A DNA stretch of 64,000 nucleotides from Gari tellinella (Eukaryota; Mollusca; Bivalvia; Cardiida; Psammobiidae), in contig OV277861.1 of the NCBI GenBank assembly GCA_922989275.2, positions 23,466,479 to 23,530,478 of the forward strand, in the 5' to 3' direction. Below are positions 9,345-23,527 of this stretch, in pieces. Both the position numbers and the translations under genes were made by a program. Under the pieces are notes generated by a model that was not told where the DNA came from, ran no database searches, and saw only the letters and a program-made list of their open reading frames with translations. The first letter of the stretch is position 1. Each line of letters opens with the position of its first letter.

Positions 9345-10309
9345 GTATTATTCGTATCTTATAAAATGTGTTGTGAATACCAATTTAGCGCGGACATGTA
9401 CATAACGCGGGAAATGACGTCGCCGTCTTACGACGTCACATTGTTTATTATTATATTACAAGAAAGAAAGAAGAACGTTATGATAAGTAAATTGAAGAAA
9501 CAGCGTCTTAACATTGTCTAGGTGGCAAATATCCTCTTCCGTAATGGTGGCAAATCGTTAAGGAATGGACAAAAGGAACCAATTTGTACAGAAAATGCCA
9601 ACAGTTGATTAGAAGTTACCACCTTTTAAAACGTTCTATTATCGCCCATAGCGAAATTCATGTCAATGCTGACAGTATTTTTTAGGACGGAGAAAAAAGT
9701 AATGTCCTTTAGAGTGACGTCACAAAAAGAATACCTTAAAGAGTGACAGCATATTTTGGATAGATGTAAAAGACATGCAAAATGTTAACTGTAGATCTAT
9801 GGGAAATTAACATTGTAACTCAAAGCGAGGTGTAATAATATTATTTAGTTTGTTTCTATTCTGATCAGACGTAGCGTGACACGACGTCTGATCAGGATGT
9901 TAATTGGCATGGCATCAAATGGATTAATCGCGATGATGACAAGAAGCTCAGTGTATGTAAAATTCGTGAAACATTGCGTAAATCTGTTTTTTTATTAAAA
10001 TTATTTCTTACTGATACTGCCAAATCAAATATATATCCAGCCTAAAATTGAACGGGAATGTTTATATAAGGCATTCGGTTTTTGTAACTATTTAGATATT
10101 AGAGTAACAAAACACTGAAAACGTAACCTGGCTGTTTTGGACTTTTAACCGGTAGATAAACAAATAACGTCGTACGAGTCATCGCACGTTTATTTGGCTA
10201 CTTTATAGAGATTTCTTAAAAAGATAATTTAGATTAAACATTTTGAACACTTAAACACTCTGAAGGATGTGTGTGGGTCTCTTAGACAGATGGCAAAAGC
10301 CATTTAAGA
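9345..10309. other. Mostly unassigned AT-rich DNA
   Basis: Holds scattered GACGTC palindromes (9412, 9442, 9716) and one isolated palindrome, CTGATCAGACG..CGTCTGATCAG, at 9861-9898. No exon recognised. Confidence 0.5.
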
Positions 10310-10405
10310 AAAGGACTGATTTGTTTCGGCGTTTAAACAAAATAAACGACAGAAAATGATCGGCAAATTCCATTAATCTCGTTTATTTCGCTTAAACGTC
10401 GAACA
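10310..10405. repeat. Left piece of interrupted GAAAATGATCGGC foldback
   Basis: TTCGGCGTTTAAACAAAATA..GACAGAAAATGATCGGCAAA folding on TCGTTTATTTCGCTTAAACG, ending CGTCGAAC. The expected continuation TTCAGTTCATTTCTTA is missing here but appears at 23836, beyond the 13.4-kb block. Confidence 0.65.
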
Positions 10406-10412
10406 ATAAGGG

Positions 10413-13400
10413 AGCTATGTTACGACCCGTTTTGTAGTAACGTTGCAAATTGTAGTAATTACTACAAAGTGCGTTACTACACTCTGCGTTGAACCCTCAC
10501 GACCCGTTTTGTAGTAACGTTGCATATTGTAGTAATTACTACAAAGTGAATTGACAGTGCTGTTTCAAAGTGTAGTAAAGTTCTATAAATCATGTCATAG
10601 ATGTCAAATTGCAACGAATTTTTGAGTAAACCTTCACATTGACATTATACGTGTATACAAGAAATATGATAATGATAGACGACCTATTTGAGAAATTATC
10701 TCCAAAATGATTTATAAAGCACCTTGCGACCCGTTTTGTAGTAAAGTTGCAAATTGTAGTAAAACACTTAAAAGTGGGTTCTCAGATATATTTCAAAGTG
10801 TAGTAAAGTTCTATAAATCTTGTCATAGATGTCAAATTGCAACCAAATTTTGAGTAAACCTTCACATGGACATTATACGCGTATACAAGAAATATGACAA
10901 CGATAAATGGCCTGTTTGAGAATTATCTCCAAAATTATTTATAAAGGACCTTGCGACCCGTTTTGTAGTAAAGTTGCAAACTGTAGTAAAACACTTAAAA
11001 GTGGGTTCTCAGATATATTTCAAAGTGTAGTAAAGATCTATAAATCATGTCATAGATGTCGGATTGTGACGAAATTTGGAGTAAACCTTTACATTGATAC
11101 TATGCGAGTGTACAAGAAATATGAAAACGATCAATGCAACTTTTGAGGAGATATCTCATAATTATGACATATAAAGGGTCTTGCGACCCGTTTGTAGTAA
11201 AGTTGCAAACTGTAGTAAAGCCACTAGAAAAAGAGTTCACATAGATATTTCAAAGTGTAGTAAAGTTCTATAAATCATGTCATAGATGTCCGATTTCAAC
11301 GAAATTTGGAGTAAACTTTCACATTGATACTATGCGAGTGTACAAGAAAAATGATAACGATCAACGGCTCATTTGAGGAGATATCTTATAATATTACATA
11401 TAAAGGACACTGCGACCCGTTTTGTAGTAAAATGCTACAAGTTGGGTTGACAGGGCTATTTCAAAGTGTAGTAAAGCTCTATAAATCATGTCATAGATGT
11501 CTGAATGCAACGAAATTTGGAGTAAAACTTCAAATAGACATTATACGAGTATACAAGAAATATGATAACGATAGACGGCCTATTTGAGAAATTATCTCGA
11601 AAATGATTTATAAAGGACCTTGCGACCCGTTTTGTAGTAAAATGCAATGCATTTTCAAAGTGTAGTAAAGTTCTATAAATCATGTCATAGATGTCAAATT
11701 GCAACGAAATTTGGGATAAACCTTTACAGTGACATAATACGAGTATACAAGAAATATAATAATGATAGACGACCTATTTGAGAAATTATCTCCAAAATGA
11801 TTTATAAAGCACCTTGCGACCCGGTATGTAGTAAAGTTGCAAACTGTATGATTTATAAAGGACCTAGCGACCCGTTTTGTAGTAAAATACTACAAAGTGA
11901 ATTGACAGTGCTATTTCAAAGTGTAGTAAAGTTCTGTAAATCATGTCATAGATGTCAAATTGCAACGAAATTTGGAGTATACCTTCACAGTGACATAATA
12001 CGAGTATACAAGAAATATAATAATGATAGACGACCTATTTTAGAAATTATCTCCAGAAAGATTTGAGAAATTATCTCGAAAATGATTTATAAAGGACCTT
12101 GCGACCCGTTTTGTAGTAAAATACTACAAAGTGAATTAACAGTGCAATTTCAAAGTGTAGTAAAGTTCTATAAATCATGTCATAGATGTCAAATTGCTAC
12201 GAAATTTGGAGTAAACCTTCACATTGACATAATACGAGTATACAAGAAATAAAATAATGATAGACGACCTATTTGAGAAATTATCACCAGAAAGATTTAT
12301 AAAGGACCTTACGACCCGTTTTGTAGTAACGTTGCAAATTGTAGTAATTACTACAAAGTGAGTTACTACACTTTGCGTTGAACCCTCACAACCCGTTCTG
12401 TAGTAACGTTGCATATTGTAGTAATTACTACAAAGTGAATATTGAACGTGATATTTCAAAGTGTAGTAAAGTTATATCAATCATTTCATACACATGTAGA
12501 TGTCCTATTCCAATGAAATTTGAAGTAAACTTTCCCATTGACACTATACGAGTATACAAGAAATATGACAACGATAAATGGCCTGTTTGAGAAATTATCT
12601 CCAAAATTATTTATAAAGGACCTTGCGACCCGTTTTGTAGTAAAGTTGCAAACTGTAGTAAAACACTTAAAAGTGGGTTCTCAGATATATTTCAAAGTGT
12701 AGTAAAGATCTATAAATCATGTCATAGATGTCGGATTGTGACGAAATTTGGAGTAAACCTTTACATTGATACTATGCGAGTGTACAAGAAATATGAAAAC
12801 GATCAATGCAACTTTTGAGGAGATATCTCATAATATGACATATAAAGGGTCTTGCGACCCGTTTTGTAGTAAAGTTGCAAACTGTAGTAAAACCACTAGA
12901 AATAGAGTTCACAGAGATATTTCAAAGTGTAGTAAAGTTCTATAAATCATGTCACAGATGTCCGATTTCAACGAAATTTGGAGTAAACTTTCACATTGAT
13001 ACTATGCGAGTGTACAAGAAATATGATAACGATCAACGGCTCATTTGAGAAGATATCTTATAATATTACATATAAAGGACACTGCGACCCGTTTGGTAGT
13101 AAAATGCTACAAAGTGGGTTGACAGTGCTATTTCAAAGTGTAGTAAAGCTCTATAAATCATGTCATAGATGTCTGAACGCGACGAGATTTGGAGTAAAAC
13201 TTCAAATAGACATTATACGAGTATACAAGAAATATGATAACGATAGACGGCTTATTTGAGAAATTATCTCGAAAATGATTTATAAAGGACATTGCGACCC
13301 GTTTTGTAGTAAAATGAAGTGCATTTTCAAAGTGTAGTAAAGTTCTATAAATCATGTCATAGATGTCAAATTGCAACGAAATTGGGGATAAACCTTCACA

Positions 13401-16400
13401 GTGACATAATACGAGTATACAAGAAATATAATAATGATAGACGACCTATTTGAGAAATTATCTCCAAAATGATTTATAAAGCACCTTGCGACCCGGTATG
13501 TAGTAAAGTTGCAAACTGTAGTAAAACACAAAAAAGTGGGTTCTCAGAGATATTTCAATGTGTAGTAAAGTTCTATAAATCATGTCATAGATGTCCGATT
13601 GTGACGAAATTTGGAGTTAACTTTCACATTGACACTATGCGAGTGTACAAGAAATATGATAACGATAAACGGCAAATTTGAGGAGATATCTCATAATATA
13701 ACATATAAAGGACACTGCGACCCGTTTTGTAGTAAAATGCTACAAGGTGGGTTGACAGTGCTATTTCAAAGTGTAGTAAAGCTCTATAGATCATGTCATA
13801 GATGTCTGATTGCGACGAGATTTGGAGTAAAACTTCACATAGACAATATACGAGTATACAAGAAATATGATAACGATAGACGGCCTATTTGAGAAATTAT
13901 CTCGAAAATGATTTATAAAGGACCTAGCGACCCGTTTTGTAGTAAAATACTACAAAGTGAATTGACAGTGCTATTTCAAAGTGTAGTAAAGTTCTGTAAA
14001 TCATGTCATAGATGTCAAATTGCAACGAAATTTGGAGTATACCTTCACAGTGACATAATACGAGTATACAAGAAATATAATAATGATAGACGACCTATTT
14101 GAGAAATTATCTCCAGAAAGATTTATAAAGGACCTTACGACCCGTTTTGTAGTAACGTTGCAAATTGTAGTAATTACTACAAAGTGAGTTACTACACTTT
14201 GCGTTGAACCCTCACAACCCGTTCTGTAGTAACGTTGCATATTGTAGTAATTACTACAAAGTGAATTGAACGTGATATTTCAAAGTGTAGTAAAGTTATA
14301 TCAATCATTTCATAGATGTCCTATTCCAATGAAATTTGAAGTAAACTTTCCCATTGACACTATACGAGTATACAAGAAATATGACAACGATAAATGGCCT
14401 GTTTGAGAAATTATCTCCAAAATTATTTATAAAGGACCTTGCGACCCGTTTTGTAGTAAAGTTGCAAACTGTAGTAAAACACTTAAAAGTGGGTTCTCAG
14501 ATATATTTCAAAGTGTAGTAAAGATCTATAAATCATGTCATAGATGTCGGATTGTGACGAAATTTGGAGTAAACCTTTACATTGATACTATGCGAGTGTA
14601 CAAGAAATATGAAAACGATCAATGCAACTTTTGAGGAGATATCTCATAATATGACATATAAAGGGTCTTGCGACCCGTTTTGTAGTAAAGTTGCAAACTG
14701 TAGTAAAACCACTAGAAATAGAGTTCACAGAGATATTTCAAAGTGTAGTAAAGTTCTATAAATCATGTCATAGATGTCCGATTTCAACGAAATTTGGAGT
14801 AAACTTTCACATTGAATCTATGCGAGTGTACAAGAAATATGATAACGATCAACGGCTCATTTGAGAAGATATCTTATAATATTACATATAAAGGACACTG
14901 CGACCCGTTTTGTAGTAAAATGCTACAAAGTGGGTTGACAGTGCTATTTCAAAGTGTAGTAAAGTTCTATAAATCATGTCATAGATGTCTGATTGCGACG
15001 AAATTTGGAGTAAAACTTTAAATAGACATTGTACGAGTATACAAGAAATATAATAACGATAGACGGCCTTTTTGAAAATTGTTCTCGAAAATGATTTATA
15101 AAGGACCTTGCGACCCGTTTTGTAGTAAAATACTACAATTGACAGTGCAATTTCAAAGTGTAGTAAAGTTCTATAAATCATGTCATAGATGTCAAATTGC
15201 AACGAAATTTGGGGCAAAGCTTCACAGTGACATAATACGAGTATACAAGAAATATAATAATGATAGACGACCTATTTAAGAAATTATCTCCAAAAAGATT
15301 TATAAAGGACCTTACGACCCGTTTTGTAGTAACGTTGCACATTGTAGTAATTACTACAAAGTGAGTTACTACACTTTGCGTTCAACCCTCACAACCCGTT
15401 CTGTAGTAACGTTGCATATTGTAGTAATTACTACAAAGTGAATTGAACGTGATATTTCAAAGTGTAGTAAAGTTCTATAAATCATTTCATAGATGTCCTA
15501 TTCCAATGAAATTTGAAGTAAACTTTCCCATTGACACTATACGAGTATACAAGAAATATGACAACGATAAATGGCCTGTTTGAGAAATTATCTCCAAAAT
15601 TATTTATAAAGGAACTTGCGACCCGTTTTGTAGTAAAGTTGCAAACTGTAGTAAAACACTAAAAAGTTGGTTGGCAGTGATATTTCAAAGTGTAGTAAAG
15701 TTCTATAAATCATGTCATAGATGTCCGGTTGCAACGAAATTTGGAGTAAATCTTGACATATATACCATGCAACTGTACAAGAAGTATGAGAAAGATAAAC
15801 GACTTGTCAGAGAATTTATCTCCAAAAATGATTTATAAAGGTCATTGCGACCCGTTTTGCAGTAAAATACTATAAAGTGAGTTGACAGTGATATTTTAAA
15901 GTGTAGTAAAGTTCTATAAATCTTCTCATAGATGTCCGATTGCAACAAATTTTGAGTAAACCTTCACATTGATACTATTGGAGTGTCCTAGAAATAGGAT
16001 AACGATTGACTGCACATTTGAGGAGATATTTAATATAATGATTTATAAAGGGCCTCGCTACTCGTTTTGTAGTAAAGTTTCAATCTGTAGTAAAATACTC
16101 CAAATTCAGTTGACATTGATATTTCACAGTGCAGTAAAGTTAAAAAAAACATGTCATAGATATCCGATTGCGACACAATGTGGAGTAAACATTCATATAG
16201 TTGATGATGTACGAATGTATAAGAAATATGATAACGATAGACGGCCTATTTGAGAAAATATCTCCTAAAACGATTTATAAAGGACCTTGCGACCCGTTTT
16301 GTAGTAAAATACTACAAAGTGGATTGACAGTGCTATTTCAAACTGTAATAAAGTTCTATAAATCATGTCATAGATATCCGATTGCGACGAAATTTCGTGT

Positions 16401-19400
16401 AAACATTCATATCGATGCTGTACGAGTGTTTAAGAAATATGATACTGATAGATGGTTTAAAAGGGACCTTGCGACCCGTTTTGTAGTAAAGCTTCAAACT
16501 GTAGTAAAAGGCTCCAAATTCGGTTGACATTGATATTTCAAAGTGTAGTAAAGTTTAAAAAAGGTATGTTATAGATATCCGATTGCGACAAAATGTGGAG
16601 TAAACCTTCATATCGATGTTGTACAAATGTATACAAAATATGATAACGATAGAGTGCCTGTCAGATTGACCTCTATGACATGATTTATTAAACTTTACTA
16701 CGCTTTGATGATGATGATGAGCTGGGTTTTACGGCACTGCGACAGAAAATAGGTCATATAGAGCCGATGATTAATGAGGGGTGATGAAATGAAATGATGA
16801 TGATTTCAGGAAGATGGTTTGGGCTAATTCTATCCGTTGACCAGCAGCGCATTGGATCAAAACCAACGACCTGCCTTCCTTTTAGTTCTTGGCAGAGGGA
16901 ATAATCCCGGTATAATAAACAGAAACAATTCCCTTTGACAAGTAAGCCATAGAACTGCGGCAAAGTAGGAAGGTCTCTGTGGTACTTTGCTTTGCAATAT
17001 CAATTGCAATCGAATTTGGAGTACATGTATTTAACTACAGTTTGCAACTTTAATACAAAACGGATCGAAAGGTATTTTATTTCTTATTATATGACATACC
17101 TCCTCAAATGTGACGTCTAACGTTATCATATTTCTTGTACACATGCATAGTATCAATGTGATGGTTTACTCCAAATTTCGTTACAGTCGGACATCTCTGA
17201 CATGATTTATAGAACTTTACTACACTTTGAAATATCAATGTCAACCGAATTTGGAGTCTTTTACTACAGTTTGCAGCTTTACTACAAAACGGGTCGCAAG
17301 GTCCCTTTTAAATCATTTTGGGGATAATTTCTCAAACAGGCCATCTATCAGTATCATATTTCTTAAACACTCGTACAGCATCGATATGAATGTTTACTCG
17401 AAATTTCGTCGCAATCGAATATCTATGACATGTTTTTTTTTAACTTTACTACACTGTGAAATATCAATGTCAACTGAATTTGGAGTATTTTACTACAGTT
17501 TGAAACTTTACTACAAAACGGGTCGCAAGGTCCTTTATAAATAATTTTGGAGATAATTCCTCAAACAGGCCATTTATCGTTGTCATATTTCTTGTATACT
17601 CGTATAGTGTCAATGGGAAAGTTTACTTCAAATTTCATTGGAATAGGACATCTATGAAATGATTTATAGAACTTTACTACACTTTGAAATATAACGTTCA
17701 ATTCACTTTGTAGTAATTACTACAATATGCAACGTTACTACAGAACGGGTTGTGAGGGTTCAACGCAAAGTGCAGTAACTCACTTTGTAGTAATAACTAC
17801 AATTTGCAACGTTACTACAAAACGGGTCGTAAGGTCCTTTATAAATCTTTCTGGTGATAATTTCTCAAATAGGTCGTCTATCATTATTATATTTCTTGTA
17901 TACTCGTATTATGTCAATGTGAAGGTTTACTCCAAATTTCGTAGCAATTTGACATCTATGACATGATTTATAGAACTTTACTACACTTTGAAATTGCACT
18001 GTTAATTCACTTTGTAGTATTTTACTACAAAACGGGTCGCAAGGTCCTTTATAAATCATTTTCGAGATAATTTCTCAAATAGGCCGTCTATCGTTATCAT
18101 ATTTCTTGTATACTCGTATAATGTCTATTTGAAGTTTTACTCCAAATTTCGTCGCAATCAGACATCTATGACATGATTTATAGAGCTTTACTACACTTTG
18201 AAATAGCACTGTCAACCCACCTTGTAGCATTTTACTACACAACGGATCGCAGTGTCCTTTATATGTAATACTATAAGATATCTCCTCAAATGAGCCGTTG
18301 ATGGTTATCATATTTCTTGTACACTCGCATAGTATCGATGTGAAAGTTTACTCCAAACTTCGTTGAAATCGGACATCTATGACATGATTTATAGACCTTT
18401 ACTACACTTTGAAATATCTATGTGAACTCTTTTTCTAGTGGTTTTACTACAGTTTGCAACTTTACTACAAAACGGGTCGCAAGACCCTTTATATGTCATA
18501 TTATGAGATATCTCCTCAAAAGTTGCATTGATCGTTTTCATATTTCTTGTACACTCGCATAGTATCAATGTAAAGGTTTACTCCAAATTTCGTCACAATC
18601 CGACATCTATGACATGATTTATAGAACTTTACTACACTTTGAAATATATCTGAAAACCCACTTTTAAGTGTTTTACTACAGTTTGCAACTTTACTACAAA
18701 ACGGGTCGCAAGGTCCTTTATAAAAAATTTTGGAGATAATTTCTCAAACAGGCCATTTATCGTTGTCATATTTCTTGTATACTCGTATAGTGTCAATGGG
18801 AAAGTTTTCTTCAAATATCATTGGAATAGGACATCTATGAAATGATTTATAGAACTTTACTACACTTTGAAATATCACGTTCAATTCACTTTGTAGTAAT
18901 TACTACACTATGCAACGTTACTACAGAACAGATTGTGAAGGTTCAACGCAAAGTGTAGTAACTCACTTTGTAGTAATAACTACAATTTGCAACGTTACTA
19001 CAAAACAGGTCGTAAGGTCCTTTATAAATATTTTTGGAGATAATTTCTCAAATAGGTCGTCTATCATTATTATATTTCTTGTATACTCGTATTATGTCAC
19101 TGTTAAGGTATACTCCAAATTTCGTGGCAATTTGACATCTATGACATGATTTACAGATCTTTACTACACTTTGAAATAGCACTGTCAATTCACTATGTAG
19201 TATTTTACTACAAAACGGGTCGCTAGGTCCTTTCTAAATCATTTTCGAGATAATTTCTAATATAGGCCGTCTATCGTAATCATATTTCTTGTATACTCGT
19301 ATATTGTCTATGTGAAGTTTTACTCCAAATCTCGTCGCAATCAGACATCTATGACATGATTTATAGAGCTTTACTACACTTTGAAATAGCACTGTCAACC

Positions 19401-20780
19401 CACCTTGTAGCATTTTACTACAAAACGGGTCTCAGTGTCCTTTATATGTTATATTATGAGACATCTCCTTAAATATGCCGTTGATCGTTATCATATTTCT
19501 TGTACACTCGCATAGTGTCAATGTAAAGGTTAACTCCAAATTTCGTCACAATCGGACATCTATGACATGATTTATAAAACTTTACTACACATTGAAATAT
19601 CTCTGAGAACCCACTTTTTTTTAGTGTTTTACTACAGTATGCAACTTTACTACAAAACGGGTCGCATGGTGCTTTATAAATCATTTTGGAGATAATTTCT
19701 CACATAGGTCGTCTATCATTATTATATTTCTTGTATACTCGTATTATGTCACTGTGAAGGTTTACCCCAAATTTCGTTGCAATTTGACATCTATGACATG
19801 ATTTATAGAACTTTACTACACTTTGAAATTGCACTGTTAATTCACTTTGTAGTATTTTACTACAAAACGGGTCGCAAGGTCCTTTATAAATTATTTTCGA
19901 GATAATTTCTCAAATAGGCCGTCTATCGTTATCATATTTCTTGTATACTCGTATAATGTCTATTTGAAGTTTTACTCCAAATTTCGTCGCAATCAGACAT
20001 CTATGACATGACTTATAGAGCTTTACTACACTTTGAAATAGCACTTTCAACCCACCTTGTAGCATTTTACTACAAAACGGGTCGCAGTGTCCTTTATTTG
20101 TAATATTATAAGATATCTCCTCAAATGAGCCGTTGATCGTTATCATATTTCTTGTACACTCGCATAGTATCAATGTAAAAGTTTACTCCAAATTGCGTTG
20201 AAATCGGACATCTATGACATGATTTATAGAACTTTACTACACTTTGAAATATCTCTGTGAACTATTTTTCTAGTGGTTTTACTACAGATTGCAACTTTAC
20301 TACAAAACGGGTCGCAAGACCCTTTATATGTCATATTATGAGATATCTCCTCAAAAGTTGCATTGATCGTTTTCATATTTCTTGTACACTCGCATAGTAT
20401 CATTATAAAGGTTTACTCCAAATTTCGTCACAATCCGACATCTATGACATGATTTATAGAACTTTACTACACTTTGAAATATATCTGAGAACCCACTTTT
20501 AAGTGTTTTACTACAGTTTGCAACTTTACTACAAAACGGGTCGCAAGGTGCTTTATAAATCATTTGCGAGATAATTTCTCAAATAGGTCGTCTATCATTA
20601 TCATATTTCTTGTATACTCGTATTATGTCAATGTGAAGGTTTACTCCAAAATTCGTTGCAATTTGACATCTATGACAAGATTTATAGAACTTTACTACAC
20701 TTTGAAACAGCACTGTCAATTCACTTTGTAGTAATTACTACAATATGCAACGTTACTACAAAACGGGTCGTAACAGAGCT
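10413..20780. repeat. Giant inverted tandem array (units of about 230 bp)
   Basis: Units of roughly 210-240 bp share GCGACCCGTTTTGTAGTAAA, CAAAGTGTAGTAAAGTTCTA, AATCATGTCATAGATGTC, AATTTGGAGTAAAC and GAGTATACAAGAAATAT. They run in forward orientation to about 16660 and in reverse afterwards. The outer ends mirror each other: AGCTATGTTACGACCCG at 10413 and its complement at 20764-20780. A subtype with TTGTAGTAATTACTACAAAG palindromes recurs at about 12.30, 14.13 and 15.31 kb (left arm) and 17.83 and 19.0 kb (right arm) as well as at both ends, giving a higher-order repeat. Most units hold an open frame of 64-94 codons, discussed under findings. Confidence 0.92.
16708..16986 (-). repeat. SINE inserted at the array centre
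   Basis: On the - strand it ends in CAGTGCCGTAAAACCCAGCT followed by CATCATCATC, a typical SINE tail. TTGGTTTTGATCCAATGC is a possible degenerate B box. It splits the first reversed array unit and is flanked by CTTTG on both sides, a possible short target duplication. A related tail occurs at 33250-33285. Confidence 0.6.
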
Positions 20781-21630
20781 AGTCATTTCGTAGCCAAGTT
20801 ATTTCGTAGCCGGTAAAATGAGTCATTCCGTAGCCGCCGAAAGACTAAAAGTCATTTTGTGCCGATTTTTTAGTCATTTCGTAGCTGCCAAAAAAGTTGA
20901 ATAAGTCACTTCGCACCCACCCAAAAATTGAAAATTAATGGCCCCGAATAAGGTAGAAGTCATTTCATAGCCTATGAAAATTGGAAAAGTCGTTTCGTAG
21001 CCGATTTTTTTTCTTTAAAACCTTTTTTTCCTTTTTTTTCAGTTTTCTGACATTATTTCAACAAAAATGTTAAAACATGCAAAGTTAACACATATATGCA
21101 AAGAGTGTTTTGGAACACGAATGATTTATAAACCTTGACTAATACAATTGTAATGAAGTTATTGAAAGTTGTTTAAAACAGGAATAATATTACGTGTCTA
21201 TATGCAATTAAATTCAAATGGATTTTCTATTCAACATAAGGTCCGCTCTGTCATTGCACGTCAATGCAAGACCACCACATATAGTAGTAAAACTGTCTTA
21301 TGTATTTAAATATATATAAACTGAGATGCGAAATAAAGCAATTTGAATTTGTTAATATTGGAACCGACACCAGACACAAATGGATGTATAATAGGACGTA
21401 TATTTGGTCGTTAATTGCTCATTTTAGGTCACGCGTGTCAAATATTAACTTGTATGTTGTTTTAACAGTTTTCTACTTTACTTTCACATGTTTTAGGCAG
21501 CCACCTGCATTACACACCAAATGCTTAATATTTAATTTTGAAATTAGCCGATATGACACCCATGACATCACATTCTGTTTCTGTGAAGTTCACTGATAAT
21601 GATTTGTTAATGATATATTAATATATAGTC

Positions 21631-21847
21631 TTACAGTGGAGAAAAACGTTATTCTTTCCCAATAAACGCGTTTACGCTAGAACTTTTATTACGGGTGCAA
21701 TCAGTTCGGATCATGATCAAACACCGGATAGACGGGCGTCTTATCAGGCTCCAAAGTGTTTGCCACTCAGATAAAAATGACAAATCAATATTGATTATTG
21801 CGTTTCGTTTGCGTTTAAACGGTAAAGAATAACGTTTTCTCCACTGA
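21631..21847. repeat. MITE, TTACAGTGGAGAA family
   Basis: TTACAGTGGAGAAAAACGTT ATTCTTTCCC on the left, GGTAAAGAATAACGTTTTCT CCACTG on the right. Inside is half of the core (GGCTCCAAAGTGTTTGCCAC). Better copy at 43661-43912. The - strand frame here is not a gene. Confidence 0.8.
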
Positions 21848-22140
21848 ATCTTTTGTAAATTATGTAACACAGGCTCAATCGAATCAGAATTCCACTTTCC
21901 CTTAATTTGTCCTTTATACGCCGAAAAACGCACGAAATACATAAAAAAATATATATTATTATAGATGACCTGCATTAAATAAATTTGATAAACTGATGTC
22001 TACATCAAAAAATCAAGAATTACTGAATCTAAGTAAATTAATTTATTTTTCAAACAAACTTCGAAGTTCACTTATTATTTAAAACTTAAAAAAACAAACA
22101 AAATGAAAAACAACAAAGAAAACTCGTATAAATTCGTCTG

Positions 22141-22312
22141 CACAACTCTCAACCAATCAAATAAATCTTCTTCATAAGCCGCACCCAATACTATCTTTTT
22201 ATTGTTAGAAATATGCATGTTATTGTTTCAAACCTCTCAACCAATCAAATAAATCTTCTTCATAAGCCACATCAAATACCTACTTTTTATTGTTAGAAAT
22301 CTACAGCTATTT
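22141..22312. repeat. Two tandem copies of about 88 bp
   Basis: CTCTCAACCAATCAAATAAA TCTTCTTCATAAGCC followed by CTTTTTATTGTTAGAAAT occurs at 22147 and again at 22235. Confidence 0.75.
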
Positions 22313-23270
22313 AATTTGTCACGGTCCATCTCACTTCTCTCGCTAGATGCGATTGACACTATTACAACTTGATTTTTTCATTTGATTTTTGCTAAACAAG
22401 AAATACATGTACACCATTTTTGTTTGTACCATTGCAGCTCTTCGCCTTTTTGTTTTGTTTGATTATTTCATGTATTGTCATTATTGTCATTAACAATTTG
22501 TAGTTTTTATGACTAGAAGCAAAATACTTTGCTGAAAGCAGAAATAAAGAATTTGAATTTGTATCAGAATCCAAACCGTTCTACACGTGTTAGATCAGGC
22601 CACATGACACTACAACGCAGGTATGCTGGTGATAATAACACTAACAAATGTCAGTTTATTTAATTATCAGACTGTCAAACATTGAATTGTATGTTGTTAT
22701 AGCAGTTAACACATTGGATAAACACACATGTCAAGCCAATTATCGTCCTCTGCACGTGCCGGATTGACACTCGAGATAAAGAACTTTCATATTTGATTAG
22801 CCATTTATATAATGTCAATTGGATAAACAGGAAGAACACTCAAATTCAGAAATGGAATAGAACTTAAACGTGTAGACTGAAATTAGACTAAAGCAAAATA
22901 AAAGTAATTCAGTAATTGGCTGCTCAAGAAGGAATTTTTTGCATAACAAGTTCGTTCTTTCACTCCTACTCATTCAAATTGGCCATTTCAGTTAGGCGGG
23001 TGACTTCTTAAAGCAAAATGAAAGTAAACCAAAACGCACCTTACTTCAAGCTGCCATCTGTCTTAAAGGCCAATAATAATCCTGTCTATATTTTTTTTCA
23101 ACTCAGCTCTTATTCATATATACTTTTGGACCTGTATTTCAACTAAGGTGCATATAAAGGTAACGTTATGTACAAGTGACTGCTCAAGAAGGGATTGATT
23201 GTCTGCATAACTTATTCAATATTTAATCCTAAAGTTTCTAATTAGCCAGTTATGTTAGGAACGTGACTGC

Positions 23271-23527
23271 TTTACCCATTACCTCATAAATACGCCTTTT
23301 TACCCCTCTTAATTTTCCGTCCACTGAATAAAATAATTTGAATCTTTATAATCATGGATATGTATTATAAGAACTATTTTCTATATCCTAGCAATTAAAA
23401 GCCTTTAAAGCAGGCAAAACATAAAGCAGATTGCGCCTTAAGACGCATTCTGCTTTACATTCAACCTGCTTAAAATAACTGATCATCTTTCTTTAAAACT
23501 AAAACAGGCTATGAGGTAATGGATTAA
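23271..23527. repeat. MITE, TTWACCCATTACCTCATA family
   Basis: TTTACCCATTACCTCATA mirrored by TATGAGGTAATGGATTAA. Centre hairpin AGATTGCGCC/AGACGCATTCTGCTTTAC. Same family as 3381-3633 and 63747-63998. Confidence 0.75.

Noticed and set aside
8882..9450. Cluster of TGACGTCA sites as an enhancer
   Set aside because: Two lie in a duplicated stretch inside a transposon-like element and no gene is nearby; the palindrome alone is not enough.
10907..20563. Many 60-94-codon frames in the array as separate genes
   Set aside because: They are the same satellite unit repeated in both arms, each closed by a stop; kept only as an observation.
10413..20780. CRISPR-like array
   Set aside because: Units are about 230 bp without unique spacers and flip orientation; the setting is eukaryotic.
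21649..21975. 108-codon - strand frame
   Set aside because: Covers a TTACAGTGGAGAA-family MITE and AT-rich flank.
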